Part shown: piece by piece, positions 1 to 10,423 of the stretch
How the letters are laid out: each line of letters starts with the position of its first letter
Position numbering within the stretch: the first letter of the stretch is position 1
DNA from: Wolfiporia cocos
Taxonomy: Eukaryota; Basidiomycota; Agaricomycetes; Polyporales; Phaeolaceae
NCBI GenBank assembly: GCA_029448655.1
Contig: JACCLO010000001.1
Location: forward strand, 2,232,001-2,296,000
Direction of reading: 5' to 3'
DNA length: 64,000 nucleotides
Made by a program: the position numbers and the translations under genes
The notes under the pieces: model-generated
The model's database searches: none
Seen by the model: only the letters and a program-made list of their open reading frames with translations
What the model was told of the DNA's origin: nothing

Positions 1-872
1 ACCGATGGAGCCATCGGCTATGACCTCTATGCCTCCAGACCAGAAGAGATAGCCCCTGGAGGATGGAATGCAATCCCCACTGGAGTCCATATGAAAATCC
101 CAAAGGGATCCTATGGAAGGGTCGCCTCATGATCGGGCCTCACTCTCAGGCATGGCCTAACAGTAGGAGGGGGCGTCATCGACCCTGACTACAGAGGAGA
201 AGTCCAAGTCATACTATTCAACCAAATCGGCTACCGCTCACCGCATCATTCCCGGAATGAGGGTTGCACAGATTATATTCAAGCAAGCCATAACCCCTGA
301 TATAATCCAGGTCGAAGGGCTCGACAAGACTGAATGAGGAGAGAAGGGTTTCGGCTCCACCGATAAAGAAGAAATACCAAAGGATCCTGATCCTAGTACA
401 GAAGGCCCCTCGAAGGAACTACCTTCCGAAGAAGAACACCAACTCCTGCGAAGGTTTATCAAAATGGAAAGGAAGCTGACTGCCCCGTGAACTGAGACCA
501 AACACAGATTCAGGAAGAGGATCGCACGGCTCTCCTGCATTTGAAAGGCCATGACCAAATCTCAAGAGTTTGTGGGAACGGCAGGAAAAAGCACTGACAA
601 AACAATCCTCCCTGAACACCTGAAAGACTTTGCAAAAGTCTTCAGTAAGTCAGCAGCCGCCTCCTTCCCACCGTCAAGACCCTGGGACCATGCCATCGAA
701 CTGAAACCCGACTTTGTACCCCGAGACTGCAAGGTCTACTCTCTGTCCCCCAGGGAACAGAAGGCTATGGACGAATTCCTAGAAGAAAGCCTCGCTAAAG
801 GTTTCATCCGGCCCTCAAAGTCTCCGATGGCCTCCCCCACTTTCTTTGTCCCTAAAAAGGATGGGGGCCTGA
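1..872 (+). pseudogene. Ty3/gypsy pol fragment: dUTPase domain then reverse transcriptase, interrupted
   Basis: Frame 1 opens inside a dUTPase-like domain (GAIGYDLYA, then GRVAS followed by SGLTLRHG). After a frameshift near 240 it continues as GMRVAQIIF and the final GFGSTD motif. Further on (551-872) it reads as the start of a Ty3/gypsy reverse transcriptase ([10 protein letters not shown], then [12 protein letters not shown] and FFVPKKDGG). The frame carries several stops, all TGA (for example 130-132 and 335-337). In the two dUTPase motifs the stop sits where a conserved arginine belongs, so CGA to TGA is the simplest change. The RT is cut at 872 by the LTR that begins at 873. The left end lies outside the window. 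It is a dead polyprotein. A dUTPase upstream of RT is known in some gypsy lineages, but I cannot name the family. Confidence 0.8.
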
Positions 873-1580
873 TGTTACGGTTATTTTGATTTTTCAAATA
901 TCGACAGAACTCACCATAGGGCGAATACGATACAGGGACTTGTTGCGCAACCAGCCCCCCCGGCTACTCGTGATCTTACTGGGCGCATCCCCAGTTGTAC
1001 TAGTCTATAGGGCTTGTTTCATCTTTGGCAGATCCAACCCTGCCACCGTTTCATGTTCATCGTTTATTAGCTGACAGATGGCGTTCAACCGCCATCATTC
1101 CTATCTATCGTCTCAGATATATCACTCCATACTTATCAGACGTTTGGGACTATAGCGTAGATAGTATCGGTGGCATCTGGGACAGACTTGACCCCTGAAA
1201 CTTAGCGTAGTATAAAAACTCATGTACTTACCGTCGAGGCTCTTCAGCTCGACCTTGTTGTACAAACAAGAAGTCTTATACTCGTTCTCAAACGTAGGAA
1301 ACTACGCTCAGTATTTCTCACTCGAGCAATTGAACGACTAAGTCCTCAAAGTGCACACTGACTTCTCGGACTTAGGCGAGTCTTATATTCTATCAGACTC
1401 GCACTTGAACAGATTATATCCTCTAACGCGTATTGGATATTAACCGATCTCCTAAGGACTTCACTTAGGACCCGAAGGCATCTAACGAGTATTTGCCTTG
1501 CATACGGCGACGTGCCTACGTGCAGAAGAACAATCTATATTCGCGATTCGAATATACGAACGGGTATTCGACCCGTAACA
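873..1580 (+). repeat. LTR family A, copy 1 (708 bp)
   Basis: It starts TGTTACGGTTATTTTG and ends ATTCGACCCGTAACA, giving TG..CA ends with 8-bp inverted tips. It is near-identical in layout to the copies at 23238-23948 and 44510-45219. A TATA-like stretch (agtataaaaactc) lies about 340 bp in. The 5 bp before it (cctga) and after it (ccccc) do not match, so this is not a simple solo LTR. It splits the reverse-transcriptase frame upstream and abuts a gag-like region downstream, so it is either a 5' LTR or a recombinant junction. Confidence 0.85.
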
Positions 1581-2473
1581 CCCCCTGGACCGATCGATTT
1601 GAACTCATACAGGAACTCACAGACATCTTCAACCAGTACCAAGACATCACAGAGAGGATCGTCCAACTTGAACGTACGGCCCTCCTCCAACGACAGAGGC
1701 TTGGGAAGTGCATCACTCAGTGGATTGACCACCTCGGAGCATCGACACCATCGCAAATCCGGCGAGCATTTGCAGAAGTCGAAGCAGGCCCGCCCCGCCT
1801 CCCACGAACGTGAAGCCCTGTCCCAGCCATGCCCCCCTGGCTACTTGATGACGGCAAATTGGATCGAATCGCAGAACCATTCGAGTTTATGGAATACAGT
1901 CATGTGGTACCTCACAACGCTGCCGTACCGGCCGCCCCCACAGGACCTCGACCTCGAGAATCAGTGCGCTCTCCTCCGCATCCACGAAACAATGAGCAAC
2001 GCCCAGTTCAAGAGGGGTCGGGCGATGATAGGGCTCCCCCCTCGCCAACCTCTGCAGCTGCTAGCGACGGAGTTAGTAACCAATCTCCATCAGTTGAGAT
2101 CATCACCCGGGAGGAGTGGGAGCGAGGGAGGGACGGATGGGACGAACCCCTCTATCAGTTGCCTACCTGGCTCAGACAACGTCTCTGGGCCCACCACCAT
2201 CACCAGCGGTACGAATCAGGAGAGTATCTTCGCGCCGTCCCCTCAGCTCGCTCACCACCCCGACCATCTGCCAAGGAACCCTGTCGTCGATGCAGTAGCC
2301 CCTGGCATTGGGTCCTCAACTGTCCAGATTACAGATGCCCCACCTGCAGAGTCACGCAGCCAGGACATCGCGTCGGCGAATGTGCCCTCTATCAGGTATG
2401 GATCCCCCCTCCAACGCCTCCGCTCCCCGATACAGATGTGGGGTACAACGACCCTGACCTGGAGGCCCTCTGA
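1581..2473 (+). pseudogene. Degenerate gag with double zinc knuckle
   Basis: The region between LTR A and LTR B encodes gag-like protein in two frames. An upstream part (about 1585-1813) reads as a charged helical stretch (RFELIQELTDIFNQYQDI). A downstream part starts at ATG 1829 and runs to a stop at 2471-2473. The downstream part is proline-rich and ends with two zinc knuckles of nucleocapsid type: a CX2CX4HX4C knuckle (CRRC..H..C) followed by CX2CX6HX4C (CPTC..H..C), near residues 151-186 of the ORF. The frame change between the halves suggests decay, unless the element uses programmed frameshifting. No protease, RT or integrase follows, and LTR B begins 53 bp later after a purine-rich tract (ttgaggggggtga). 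Confidence 0.7.
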
Positions 2474-2526
2474 GTGGCCGTGATGCTTGGATTTCATTGA
2501 GGGCGATGAGGGCTTGAGGGGGGTGA

Positions 2527-3309
2527 TGTTACGATTTTACCAGGTGCACCCAAATAGTCTCTTTGACGCATCGCTGTGTATGAGGACTTAGCATTCAACC
2601 GCAGTATCCAGCGCTCTATTTCTAGGGGCCTCCACTCAACCGTAGGCCCTGTTTCATGTATAACAACCCTATGCCCATTCTCCGTGTTCGCATCGCATTC
2701 TAGCTGATATTCTGTGTCTAACCACAGTAGTTCTCAGTTTCATCCCTTGTTGCGCTCAACCGCAACACTTCTCCTTTATTACTTATATCATTAGCCCGAC
2801 GGACTTAATAGTAGCAGTACCAAGGACACTATGACCCCGATTAACAGACCGTAGTATATAACCTGATGTAAATACTGGTCGAGTTCCTCAGCTCGACCTT
2901 GTTGAAATTACAAGGATCTTATACTCATTCTCAAAGGCTTGAGCAATTAAGCCCGCATGTCACAGATTTTACCGGCAATCCCAAACCGGCGTCTATGGAG
3001 ACATACGTCTAGCACCCCTTAGCCAAAAGGGCCACTATAACAGCGTTGCTGTTATAGCTGGGACTCACTATATGTGTAGTTCATATTCCCACGCTGGGCG
3101 CTTGCCCTTAGGTATTTGGCTTATACCATTGCGCGGTTATGCCTTATGGTATATTGTGCCACTGGGGTTTCCAAGCCCCAAATATTCTGTGACACCGCAG
3201 CTTGTATATCGACACTCGACTCTGCTGAGTCCGACGAGTAGTGCGCTACTCGATACGCTGAGTAACTGAACTTAGTTATTTCAGCTGAATGGATATTTGA
3301 TCCGTAACA
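2527..3309 (+). repeat. LTR family B, copy 1, carrying a nested 237-bp insertion
   Basis: It begins TGTTACGATTTTACCAGG and ends GATATTTGATCCGTAACA. It is preceded by a purine-rich tract, as expected for a 3' LTR. It is clearly related to LTR A (both share the block ctcagctcgaccttgttg and the downstream tcttatactc) but is a different subfamily. Without the insertion at 2958-3194 it would be about 541 bp, matching the copy at 47393-47934. No matching target-site duplication flanks it. Confidence 0.8.
2958..3194. mobile_element. Small TG..CA insertion with 5-bp target duplication, inside LTR B
   Basis: Alignment with the LTR B copy at 47393 shows extra DNA exactly here. It starts TGTCACAGA and ends TCTGTGACA, a 9-bp terminal inverted repeat. 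It is flanked by a perfect 5-bp duplication, ccgca, at 2953-2957 and 3195-3199. TG..CA ends plus a 5-bp duplication is the signature of LTR-retroelement integration, so this is probably a solo LTR of a very small (TRIM-like) element. The interior contains a perfect hairpin (CTATAACAGC at 3035-3044 with its complement at 3048-3057) and other short palindromes (ATACCAT/ATGGTAT, gggg/cccc). It encodes no protein. Confidence 0.75.
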
Positions 3310-3313
3310 GCTC

Positions 3314-3343
3314 ATAAGTCTGAGGTGTTCTCCTCAGACTTAT
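3314..3343. repeat. Perfect 12-bp hairpin next to the LTR end
   Basis: ATAAGTCTGAGG at 3314-3325 is followed by a 6-nt loop and its exact complement at 3332-3343. It starts 5 bp after the end of LTR B. It could be part of an older element or a secondary-structure insertion site. No gene is associated with it. Confidence 0.6.
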
Positions 3344-3552
3344 CAGTGTACCATTGGGGCATGTCCCTCTCTTATCCTTAACCTCTGCTGTTGTGAATAC
3401 TGTTGCTAGTGTGACCAGGCCGCTATGTGACCTTCCAGTATGAGACACCAACCTCAGGCAGGATTCCTAGGTCACATTGCCGGCAATGGCATACAGGCAC
3501 CATTCATGTATGCCTATGATCGACAAAGGCTGCTAGACCTTCAAAACCTCTT

Positions 3553-3735
3553 AACATCCTGTGGCACCCAACAAAGCAAACAGAGTTTGCATTCACAGCC
3601 AGATATAGTGGCTTCCTTTGGGACTTCCCCAAGTGCACTGTCTCCTTGCCCGATGAGAAATGTGCTAAATACCTCAAAACATTACAGGCCTTTTTTGATG
3701 ATGCTGAGGCAGGCCGCATTACTCAGCATGTGGCA
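3553..3735 (+). pseudogene. Retroelement reverse-transcriptase/RNase H-like fragment
   Basis: A short open stretch reads EFAFTARYSGFLWDFPKCTV and then SLPDEKCAKYLKTLQAFFDD. It resembles the segment after the RT palm in non-gypsy retroelements of agaricomycetes (pattern FTxxYLGFxWD..TVSLPexKRxKYL). I recognise this from memory of the family, not from a search. The frame is broken on both sides and no YxDD box is nearby. It is a relic. DNA to about 4240 may belong to the same dead element. Confidence 0.5.
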
Positions 3736-4439
3736 ATGAGTCCCCCAAAAACCTCACACTATGTGTCACAGCAACGAGTTCCATCAAGAACTCGTATTCA
3801 GAGATTCAACCCCAGCGCAAGTACCTCCTATCAGGGTTTATCGGAAGATAACAGGTACGATCTGATACAAAACCGAACGGTTGATAGCTCCGGGTATGAT
3901 TTTAAGCGCCCGTCATCCTAGCAGTAGCTACTGTACGATACCAGGAGCTACCGCAAAATACCTGGGGGCCTTGGCTGAGAAATTCCACCTACCCAAAATT
4001 ATCAGATTATACTCATACCTAGTAGCCTTTGCTCTTCATTCAATCAGAATGTACCAGAACATTTCAAAGTATATTTACAAAGCTGCTGCAATCTATCAAA
4101 GGCTACTAGAACATACCCTGAACATTTCGATGCAGGTTTTGCATTATACCGAATCCACCCACAGCGCCATGTGTGCGGACCTACAGACTCAACATGATTC
4201 TCACACATACCCACAATATCTTCACGGCACGTAGCCAGGATGCACTATGTGTTGTCCAGCCTGTCCCGAAATTGACTTCCTGAATGCTCTGTTGCTCCTG
4301 ATCCAAAGTCTGCCAGCCAATATTCGAGTGAAGCAAGACATCAGAGAGCTTACCATTATACCACCTTTGCTTGTCAGAGTTTCTGGGGATGCCATAGCCA
4401 TGGTCAATGTCCACATGGAGGATCTTATCATGAATCATC

Positions 4440-4939
4440 TCAAGTTAGCTGACCCAAAACTCTAGGGTCATCCCTCAACGCCTAACGTCCCACTCCAAGC
4501 CTGACTCCCAAGACTAAGTCGACGTAAGGGAACCCAAGCCTTAGTCGAGGTCGAGGTACTTCAACAGACTAGCGAGTATTCACAAGGAGCGCAGCAGGGG
4601 GATGACGAGCAATGGAGGGCCTAAGCCCCAAAGTCGAGATTAAAAGGTCTGAGGTAGGAACGCCTCAAGACCCAAGCTTATATGTACATCAGGAGCGCTG
4701 AACCAAAGGCCATATTGTCTACCCTAAAGCAACGCGGCCTGTGCACGCGCGCCTATGAGTCATAGCCTAGAACGCTTATCTAATGTACTATCTTATCTGT
4801 AAGAGATGCACGTTATCTCCAGTAAGTACCGTGACGCCAATAAGGACGTCACGTGCTCTATAGTCGTGAAGCCGTGAGTTTGACTCCCGGTAAAGCCAAA
4901 ACATTATATATAGGGAACGTCACCGAATAATCTGTGACA
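4440..4939 (+). repeat. Possible LTR remnant ending in TCTGTGACA
   Basis: The stretch has no credible gene. It ends aataatctgtgaca at 4939, the same terminal motif as the small element at 2958-3194. Its beginning (tcatccctcaacgcctaacg) weakly resembles the sequence just inside the putative LTR at 63503. An imperfect palindrome resembling a pol III B box (gtgagtttgactcccgg) lies near 4875. No 5' end or target duplication was found, so the call is tentative. Confidence 0.25.
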
Positions 4940-6875
4940 TTAGTACAGGGGCGCAAGCTACATTTCCAGCCACCGCAATCATTGTGTTCAAATCCGAACC
5001 TATCGATAGAGAATCCATACACACACCTTGTTCCTTATGAAATTGCGCACGCGGCGTCGCTGGTTCTGGGATGCAATTGGGGCCGCTGTAGCGGTTTGTG
5101 CTCGAGCACAAAGTGCCATGGAATAAGCTAGTATTTATGTGGGAAAGAGGGATGCACACACCTTAGCACTTGGTAACTGTGATCTTGAAAAGTGAGTGGG
5201 GGAAATGGTGTTAACGTGTACCGGAAAAACTGAAGGATTGGGGGTCTTCATAATCAAGCTGAGAGGGACTCAAGAGACGACAGAGGCCTGTGTATGTGCA
5301 CATATACTCACTAAATCTACGTCCAAAGCCTTAAGTTTGCTGAAATAAAGCAGCTACTCCTAGAGCTTCGAGGGATGGTGGAAGTACGAAGAAGAGATGA
5401 AGACGTTAATGCGACGAGACACTTGCCTATGACGCAATAATGTGACTAGCTCACGTGGGCGCTTGGGTTTGCAAGCAGCACAGCGTGGACGATGGATTGC
5501 AGCTTTTCGACTGGACGTCTACTTGAGAAAAACTTGGACACAACTTCTATTAATTGAGGATATGTTGAATATATCAATGAGTATGTCTGGATATGATGAA
5601 AGCCTTGGCATTGGTGATCGGACCACCCGAACTCTTGGCATTTAGTTTTTGATAGCTTCTGGTATAAATGATTATCTCAGTATATTTTCTGGTATTTTCT
5701 AGTATCTACTGATACACTAAGGATATGTTGTCTTTTCACTGGGATTCAACACTCATCTCGCCGACAGCGAGCTCGCAACTTAGGAAGCCTCGCGTCGGTG
5801 TCGTACCTGCGGCTGCAGAAACGCCCGCGGTCGTTGTATTACACGTGCCAACTCCACAGAAGGAGCATAACTTTCTCTAAGTGCCCAATAGGACCCATGA
5901 GTTCCCATCGACATAAGGTGCCCGATCACATCAAATCGAGCAACGATGAGTTACGCTATCATGTATCGTGCCAAGATCTCAGCAGATGGAAGATGAAGTC
6001 CTCTATATGAAAGGTTAGCGGATCGGTGATGTCACCTGCATCGAATCGAACCGATCGCCCTGATACCCATAACGAACACTGAGTCGAAGCGCGTAACGTC
6101 CGTGGAGAACCAACTGTTTGCATACCGTAAGCAAGCCGCATCTCTAGATCTATCACCGCATAGGAGCATGCCATACCAAAATGAGTCGATGCCCTAGAGC
6201 TGAATGTGAGGCTACCGTTATAGCCCCTAAGCAGCGAGGGAATACCAAATGCCGGTACAGATAGATTTATTCACCAGATTGCTATGTAAACATCGGAAGG
6301 GTCGACGGCAGCTCTCACAATACATTAGATCAGAACCATGTTGAATGCGGCATGATATATTTGATACGCACCTCCAGACACTTACAAACAGAGTTGCCTT
6401 CTCGAAAAACATTGTGCAATCTGTCCTAAGGCCTAAATTCTAGGTCAAGAACACACATGTGAATGTACGCACAATCATCTCGTTTGACTCGGACAGTTGT
6501 TCGTTCGACACGACACGTCGGCGGGATACCAGTTTGCGGCGACGTTCGGCAGCTCTCGAGCATCACGGGAGCTGTCGCAAATATCTGGAACTTCGGTCCC
6601 TCTGCCTTTGCTTCCTCTTCTAATCTTGACCAGCCCTATGACGTGTCAGAGACCAGTAGCTGATCGAGTAAAGTCAATGGATTTTCGACCAGTATAGGCC
6701 CGAGACTTCCATCTTCAGAAGAGTGAGCGACATCAGTGAGCAACGGATGCATGTGACCAATAGACACAATCGCTTAGCGGACTACACCTGTTCCCATTTT
6801 GACATCCATCTATATAACAAGAACACGATACACCCACCGACACCGGTCTACCGCGAAATCAAACGTATATATAAT
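4940..6875. other. Intergenic, no gene recognised
   Basis: Only short ORFs (under about 80 codons) with no familiar motif occur in either strand, and no splice pattern joins them. The base composition is unremarkable. The right end should hold the 3' untranslated region of the minus-strand Izh3-like gene. Confidence 0.5.
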
Positions 6876-8634
6876 TTACCAACACGCCTCACCTATCCCC
6901 TCTTTAAGTACCGCCATGGCTGCTTTGTGCTGGCTGATAGCAAGCACAATAAAGACGTGCCAGATCGCATGTGATCCACCGCCAAAGCGGTCGAGCACAT
7001 GCCAATGGGCCCATCGCGAGGAGAAGTAGCATTCCGGGAAATGCGTCGCGTAGAAGGTCAGGCCTGCGGTGTATGAGACAAGTGATGGCACAACGGGTCC
7101 TGTGCAATTGGCGAACTTAGACTTTGCTGCGGTCTATGTCGGAGCGTTGATCAGGAGAACGTACGGATGAACGCGAACATCTGCGCAGTCGAATGCAGAT
7201 AGGAAAGGTTGGCAAGGGGAGCAACGCTCGTGAATGCAAGTGCCACAAAGAACGTGATCCGATATTTCTAAGAGACCCGGAAATCAGTGGCAGATAAAAC
7301 CGTGCACCAGTTCCCCGCTCACCCGGTACTCGTATCTGTTGAACCATTCAGTGAACGGAAGTACACTGCCAGATATTCCCATGATGAGGCAGAGCATTAA
7401 GAAGACACTGCGCGTGGTCGGATTGCACTGATATCCGTAATGCACCACCGTCCCCACGGAGGCACTGATCAGCCTGAATTACACATCCGATAAGAAGCTC
7501 TCTTCGTTACAGAATTATCTGAGCATACCATCCAATACCGACATAGTCTATGCGGGCGCACAGCTCCATCCCACGTTGGTGGGCGCATCCCGCCATCGTA
7601 TGCCACAATGCACTAGTGAACAAACAGACCAGTGCAAACGCAGTAAATGCGAGGACCGGTGGATCGGCATAGCCAGCAGCAGACGAAATTGGGGAGAACG
7701 GGAAGAGTGTGAGCAGCCATGTGAGGAAGGGTATCAAATGCGTGTGGATATTCACTGTGTGCGATTAGATCGGAATGAGAACAGTAGCAATGAACCTACG
7801 AGTCTCATTGTGCAGAGCAAAAAGGGAAAGAATTAATCTAGGCCATTCTTGCAGCGGGATGAATCGATAGCCGTGCTTGACGAACGGGTTGTTGCGCCAC
7901 TGATCCGGCAGATCGACGTAATGGATAAGTCGTGAGCCATTCAGTGACTGCTGGATGGCGCGGGCGACCTGCATCGCTGCCTTCTCGATTCTATCTTCGC
8001 CATCCGAGAGCACCTTTCCATATGGGCCGAGCGAAGAGAGTGACAGGCTATGCGGCAGTTCGAGCACGGAAAGGTGGGCTTGAAGAGACTGCAAGTGATC
8101 CGCAAGTGTGTTGATATAGTGCTGCGGCACGTCTGAAAGGCGCGCCCGCGCGTCGTCGAGCCGCGCGCGCATCTCGGACAAATCCAGATCAGGCAAGCGC
8201 GAACGCACCGCGTTCGGCACGCGCGCCTCAGGGAGGTGTGCGCGCATACCGTCGACGTCGGGCATGTGCGAGCGCATGCTGAAATCGGGGAAGTGCGAAA
8301 GCACGTCGTTCCGGATCGAACGAAGCATCGCAAGTACGTCCTTCGCCCGCACCCGGGCATCATCCATCGTGGATCCTCCCCTCGACTTGAGCAATTCGGG
8401 CGAGACGGGATACTCGAATACAGACAGTCGAGTCTCGAGGTCAGTAAGGAGGTCAAGAAGATGGAGACGCATCGAGGCGATAGCTGGCGTCAGTGCCGCA
8501 TGCGACAGGTCTAGGGCCTCTAGAGAGTGCGGTAAAGACTGGCATAGAGAACGAGAGGTTTGGGTCGTCGAGAAGCGTCGCGCGTTCGGAGCCCTGCGGC
8601 GGCGCAGCTCGTTTGTATCAGCTATCGAATTCAT
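6876..8634 (-). CDS. PAQR/haemolysin-III family membrane receptor-like protein (Izh3-like)
   Basis: Five exons on the minus strand: 8634-7800, 7754-7529, 7473-7323, 7267-7165 and 7099-6876. Joined they give 512 residues in frame. The first 240 or so residues are a long soluble, partly coiled N-terminus, typical of yeast Izh3 rather than short Izh1/2. The membrane domain opens with GYRFIP and HNETLNIHTHLIPF. It carries the predicted metal-binding residues SALWH and, near the C-terminus, FYATHFPE and GGGSHAIWHVFIVLAISQHK. Fungal Izh proteins are linked to zinc and sterol homeostasis in ER or plasma membranes. I chose ATG 8634 because the longer frame upstream begins with TTG. It is divergent from the peptidyl-tRNA hydrolase gene, 625 bp away. 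Confidence 0.9.
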
Positions 8635-9259
8635 AAGTGCCGAGGTGCGCGGCAAGTGCTTCGACGAGAACGACTGTAAGGCAGAAACGAGATTTTGCAG
8701 CTGTCGGAACGAGTCTCGGGCCAGGGTAGAAAGCAGCAGTGGAGCGTTGGTTGGACACAGTATCGAAGCAGATAGAGACGGAGGTGCCTTGAGTACGCAG
8801 ATATTAAGCGCAAATATTACGGCAGGTATGAAAGTAGTGGTGGTTGAGTTGGGGTGATAGGGCCGAGCTTGAATTGGAACCGGCGCCTCGATGAAACGCC
8901 AACAGCTGGATCAACTCGCGAGAATGCTGATGGTCTCCACAGCCTTCACAAGAAAGCCCAATACTTACCGCATAACACAGAATCTACTGTCAACTCTACG
9001 GGATGGTGAGAGCAACACTGCCTGCAGCGGAAACGCAAGCGCCGTCGGCTGTCCTGGACCCGATATAGAAATTCCCTCCACAATCAGGTGACCGTGCCGA
9101 GTCGAGCAGAGACCGAGGTGCGGGCTTGTTTTGGACGTACTCTGTTCGTCGGGATTGCTCGCTCGGACGCCACCCATTAGATTCTGCCACCTGTGTCTTC
9201 TGAAATCGGAGACAAATCAAGGTTGAGGACCCCCCCTCCCCCGAGATTCTGACGGACTC
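8635..9259. promoter_or_regulatory. Divergent intergenic region between Izh3-like and peptidyl-tRNA hydrolase genes
   Basis: These 625 bp separate two head-to-head genes and must hold both promoters and 5' leaders. I see no canonical TATA box at a convincing distance. A C-rich run lies at 9231-9241, about 20-30 bp before the hydrolase ATG. Confidence 0.4.
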
Positions 9260-9936
9260 ATGCCCCGGATACCTCACTTTCTCATCGTCGGCTTGGGTAA
9301 CGTGCCCTATCCCTTGACGCGACATAGGTACGAACCTACCTACCTACCCGCGGTCATTGACTTACCGAGCGTGTGGTGCAAGCGTCGGTCACCTGGTTGT
9401 TGACTCTCTGGCTTCACGTCTCAACATCCTGTTTGAGTTTGAAAAGATCGCTCGCGGTCGCGAAGCTACAAAGGTTGTGATGATAGGCAGTACAAAAGTC
9501 AAACTTCATTTCTTCAAACCAAGTAAGCATATCTCTAGACTATAGCATGTCGAATCTAGTACTCATGCGTTCAGACGCCTTGATGAACGTATCGGGTCGT
9601 CCCGTCAGAACATACATGGATCATGTTGAAGCCCCGCCTTCAAATGTGATCGTGATCCACGATTCTCTCGACCATAAGCCAATGACATTCCACCCGAAGC
9701 TCGGAGGCTCAGCAAATGGGCACAACGGCGTGAAGAGCGTCATCTCTGCCCTTCAAGGAGAGGAGTTCCACCGTTTCAGGATCGGTATTGGACGCGACGA
9801 GAGCATGGATCCTGCGGATTTCGTCCTCAGTAAGCTTCCCAGAGAAGAAGTAAACTTTTGGAAGACACATGGGGAAGGAATCGACCTCGTCTGGGATCAG
9901 CTCTGCAAAATAGTAGTGGAGACATCCGCGAGGTAG
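9260..9936 (+). CDS. Peptidyl-tRNA hydrolase (bacterial-type Pth)
   Basis: Three exons, 9260-9327, 9383-9522 and 9575-9936, give 189 residues, normal for the family. The protein starts MPRIPHFLIVGLGNVPYPLT and has the catalytic pattern of Pth: GLGN, TRHSVGHL with the catalytic His, NALMNVSG, HDSLD with the active-site Asp, GGSANGHNGVKS and FRIGIGRD. The enzyme cleaves peptidyl-tRNA released prematurely from ribosomes. The bacterial-type enzyme in eukaryotes is usually mitochondrial, but no clear presequence is visible here. Introns are 55 and 52 nt. The second acceptor (gttcag) was chosen because it restores NALMNVSG. Confidence 0.92.
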
Positions 9937-10423
9937 CATGCGCCTACTCGTGAGCGAGTCCTTTCGTTCCGGAAGGCAGACTTGACGCAGAGATGCTACG
10001 ACGATCGCCTTCAGCGTCACACGACTGGTTCCAGGTGTTACTCGGCACGACCTTCTGGGGTGTTATCGCTGGTAAAACATGACCTTGCCGCGTCCAACAT
10101 CATCTGGCATCGTACGAGTTCGGCATCAGACGGACGATATCCAGGATCTGACCCTTCTATCTGCCTTCTGACGGCATCTACTCGCGCACGGCTACTTCTC
10201 CTTGTACATAGTACAATAATCCACACGGGTCACGCGCCCTTTGGGAGCCTCTTGGCACTCGACTTCTTTGACTCTGCACGCGGTCCATTCTTCGAAGTCT
10301 CTGATGGCGTTCACGCAACCGATACGAACTTGAATACGTCCCGTAGCTGTCACTGAAGTACTTAAGGCTTGGCGAAGTGGACGGAGCCGTGATAGCTGTG
10401 AGCGACCACGCCCCATACACGGT
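9937..10423. other. Intergenic: 3' end of Pth and promoter of the GH92 gene
   Basis: 487 bp without a recognisable gene. Short ORFs on both strands have no family features. It separates two genes in the same direction. Confidence 0.4.

Noticed and set aside
4866..4895. Possible tRNA gene around gtgagtttgactcccgg
   Set aside because: Only a B-box-like palindrome; no acceptor, D or anticodon stem can be drawn.
8264..8857. 197-codon plus-strand ORF opposite the Izh3-like gene
   Set aside because: Antisense to exon 1 of a well-supported gene; arginine/serine-rich without motif.
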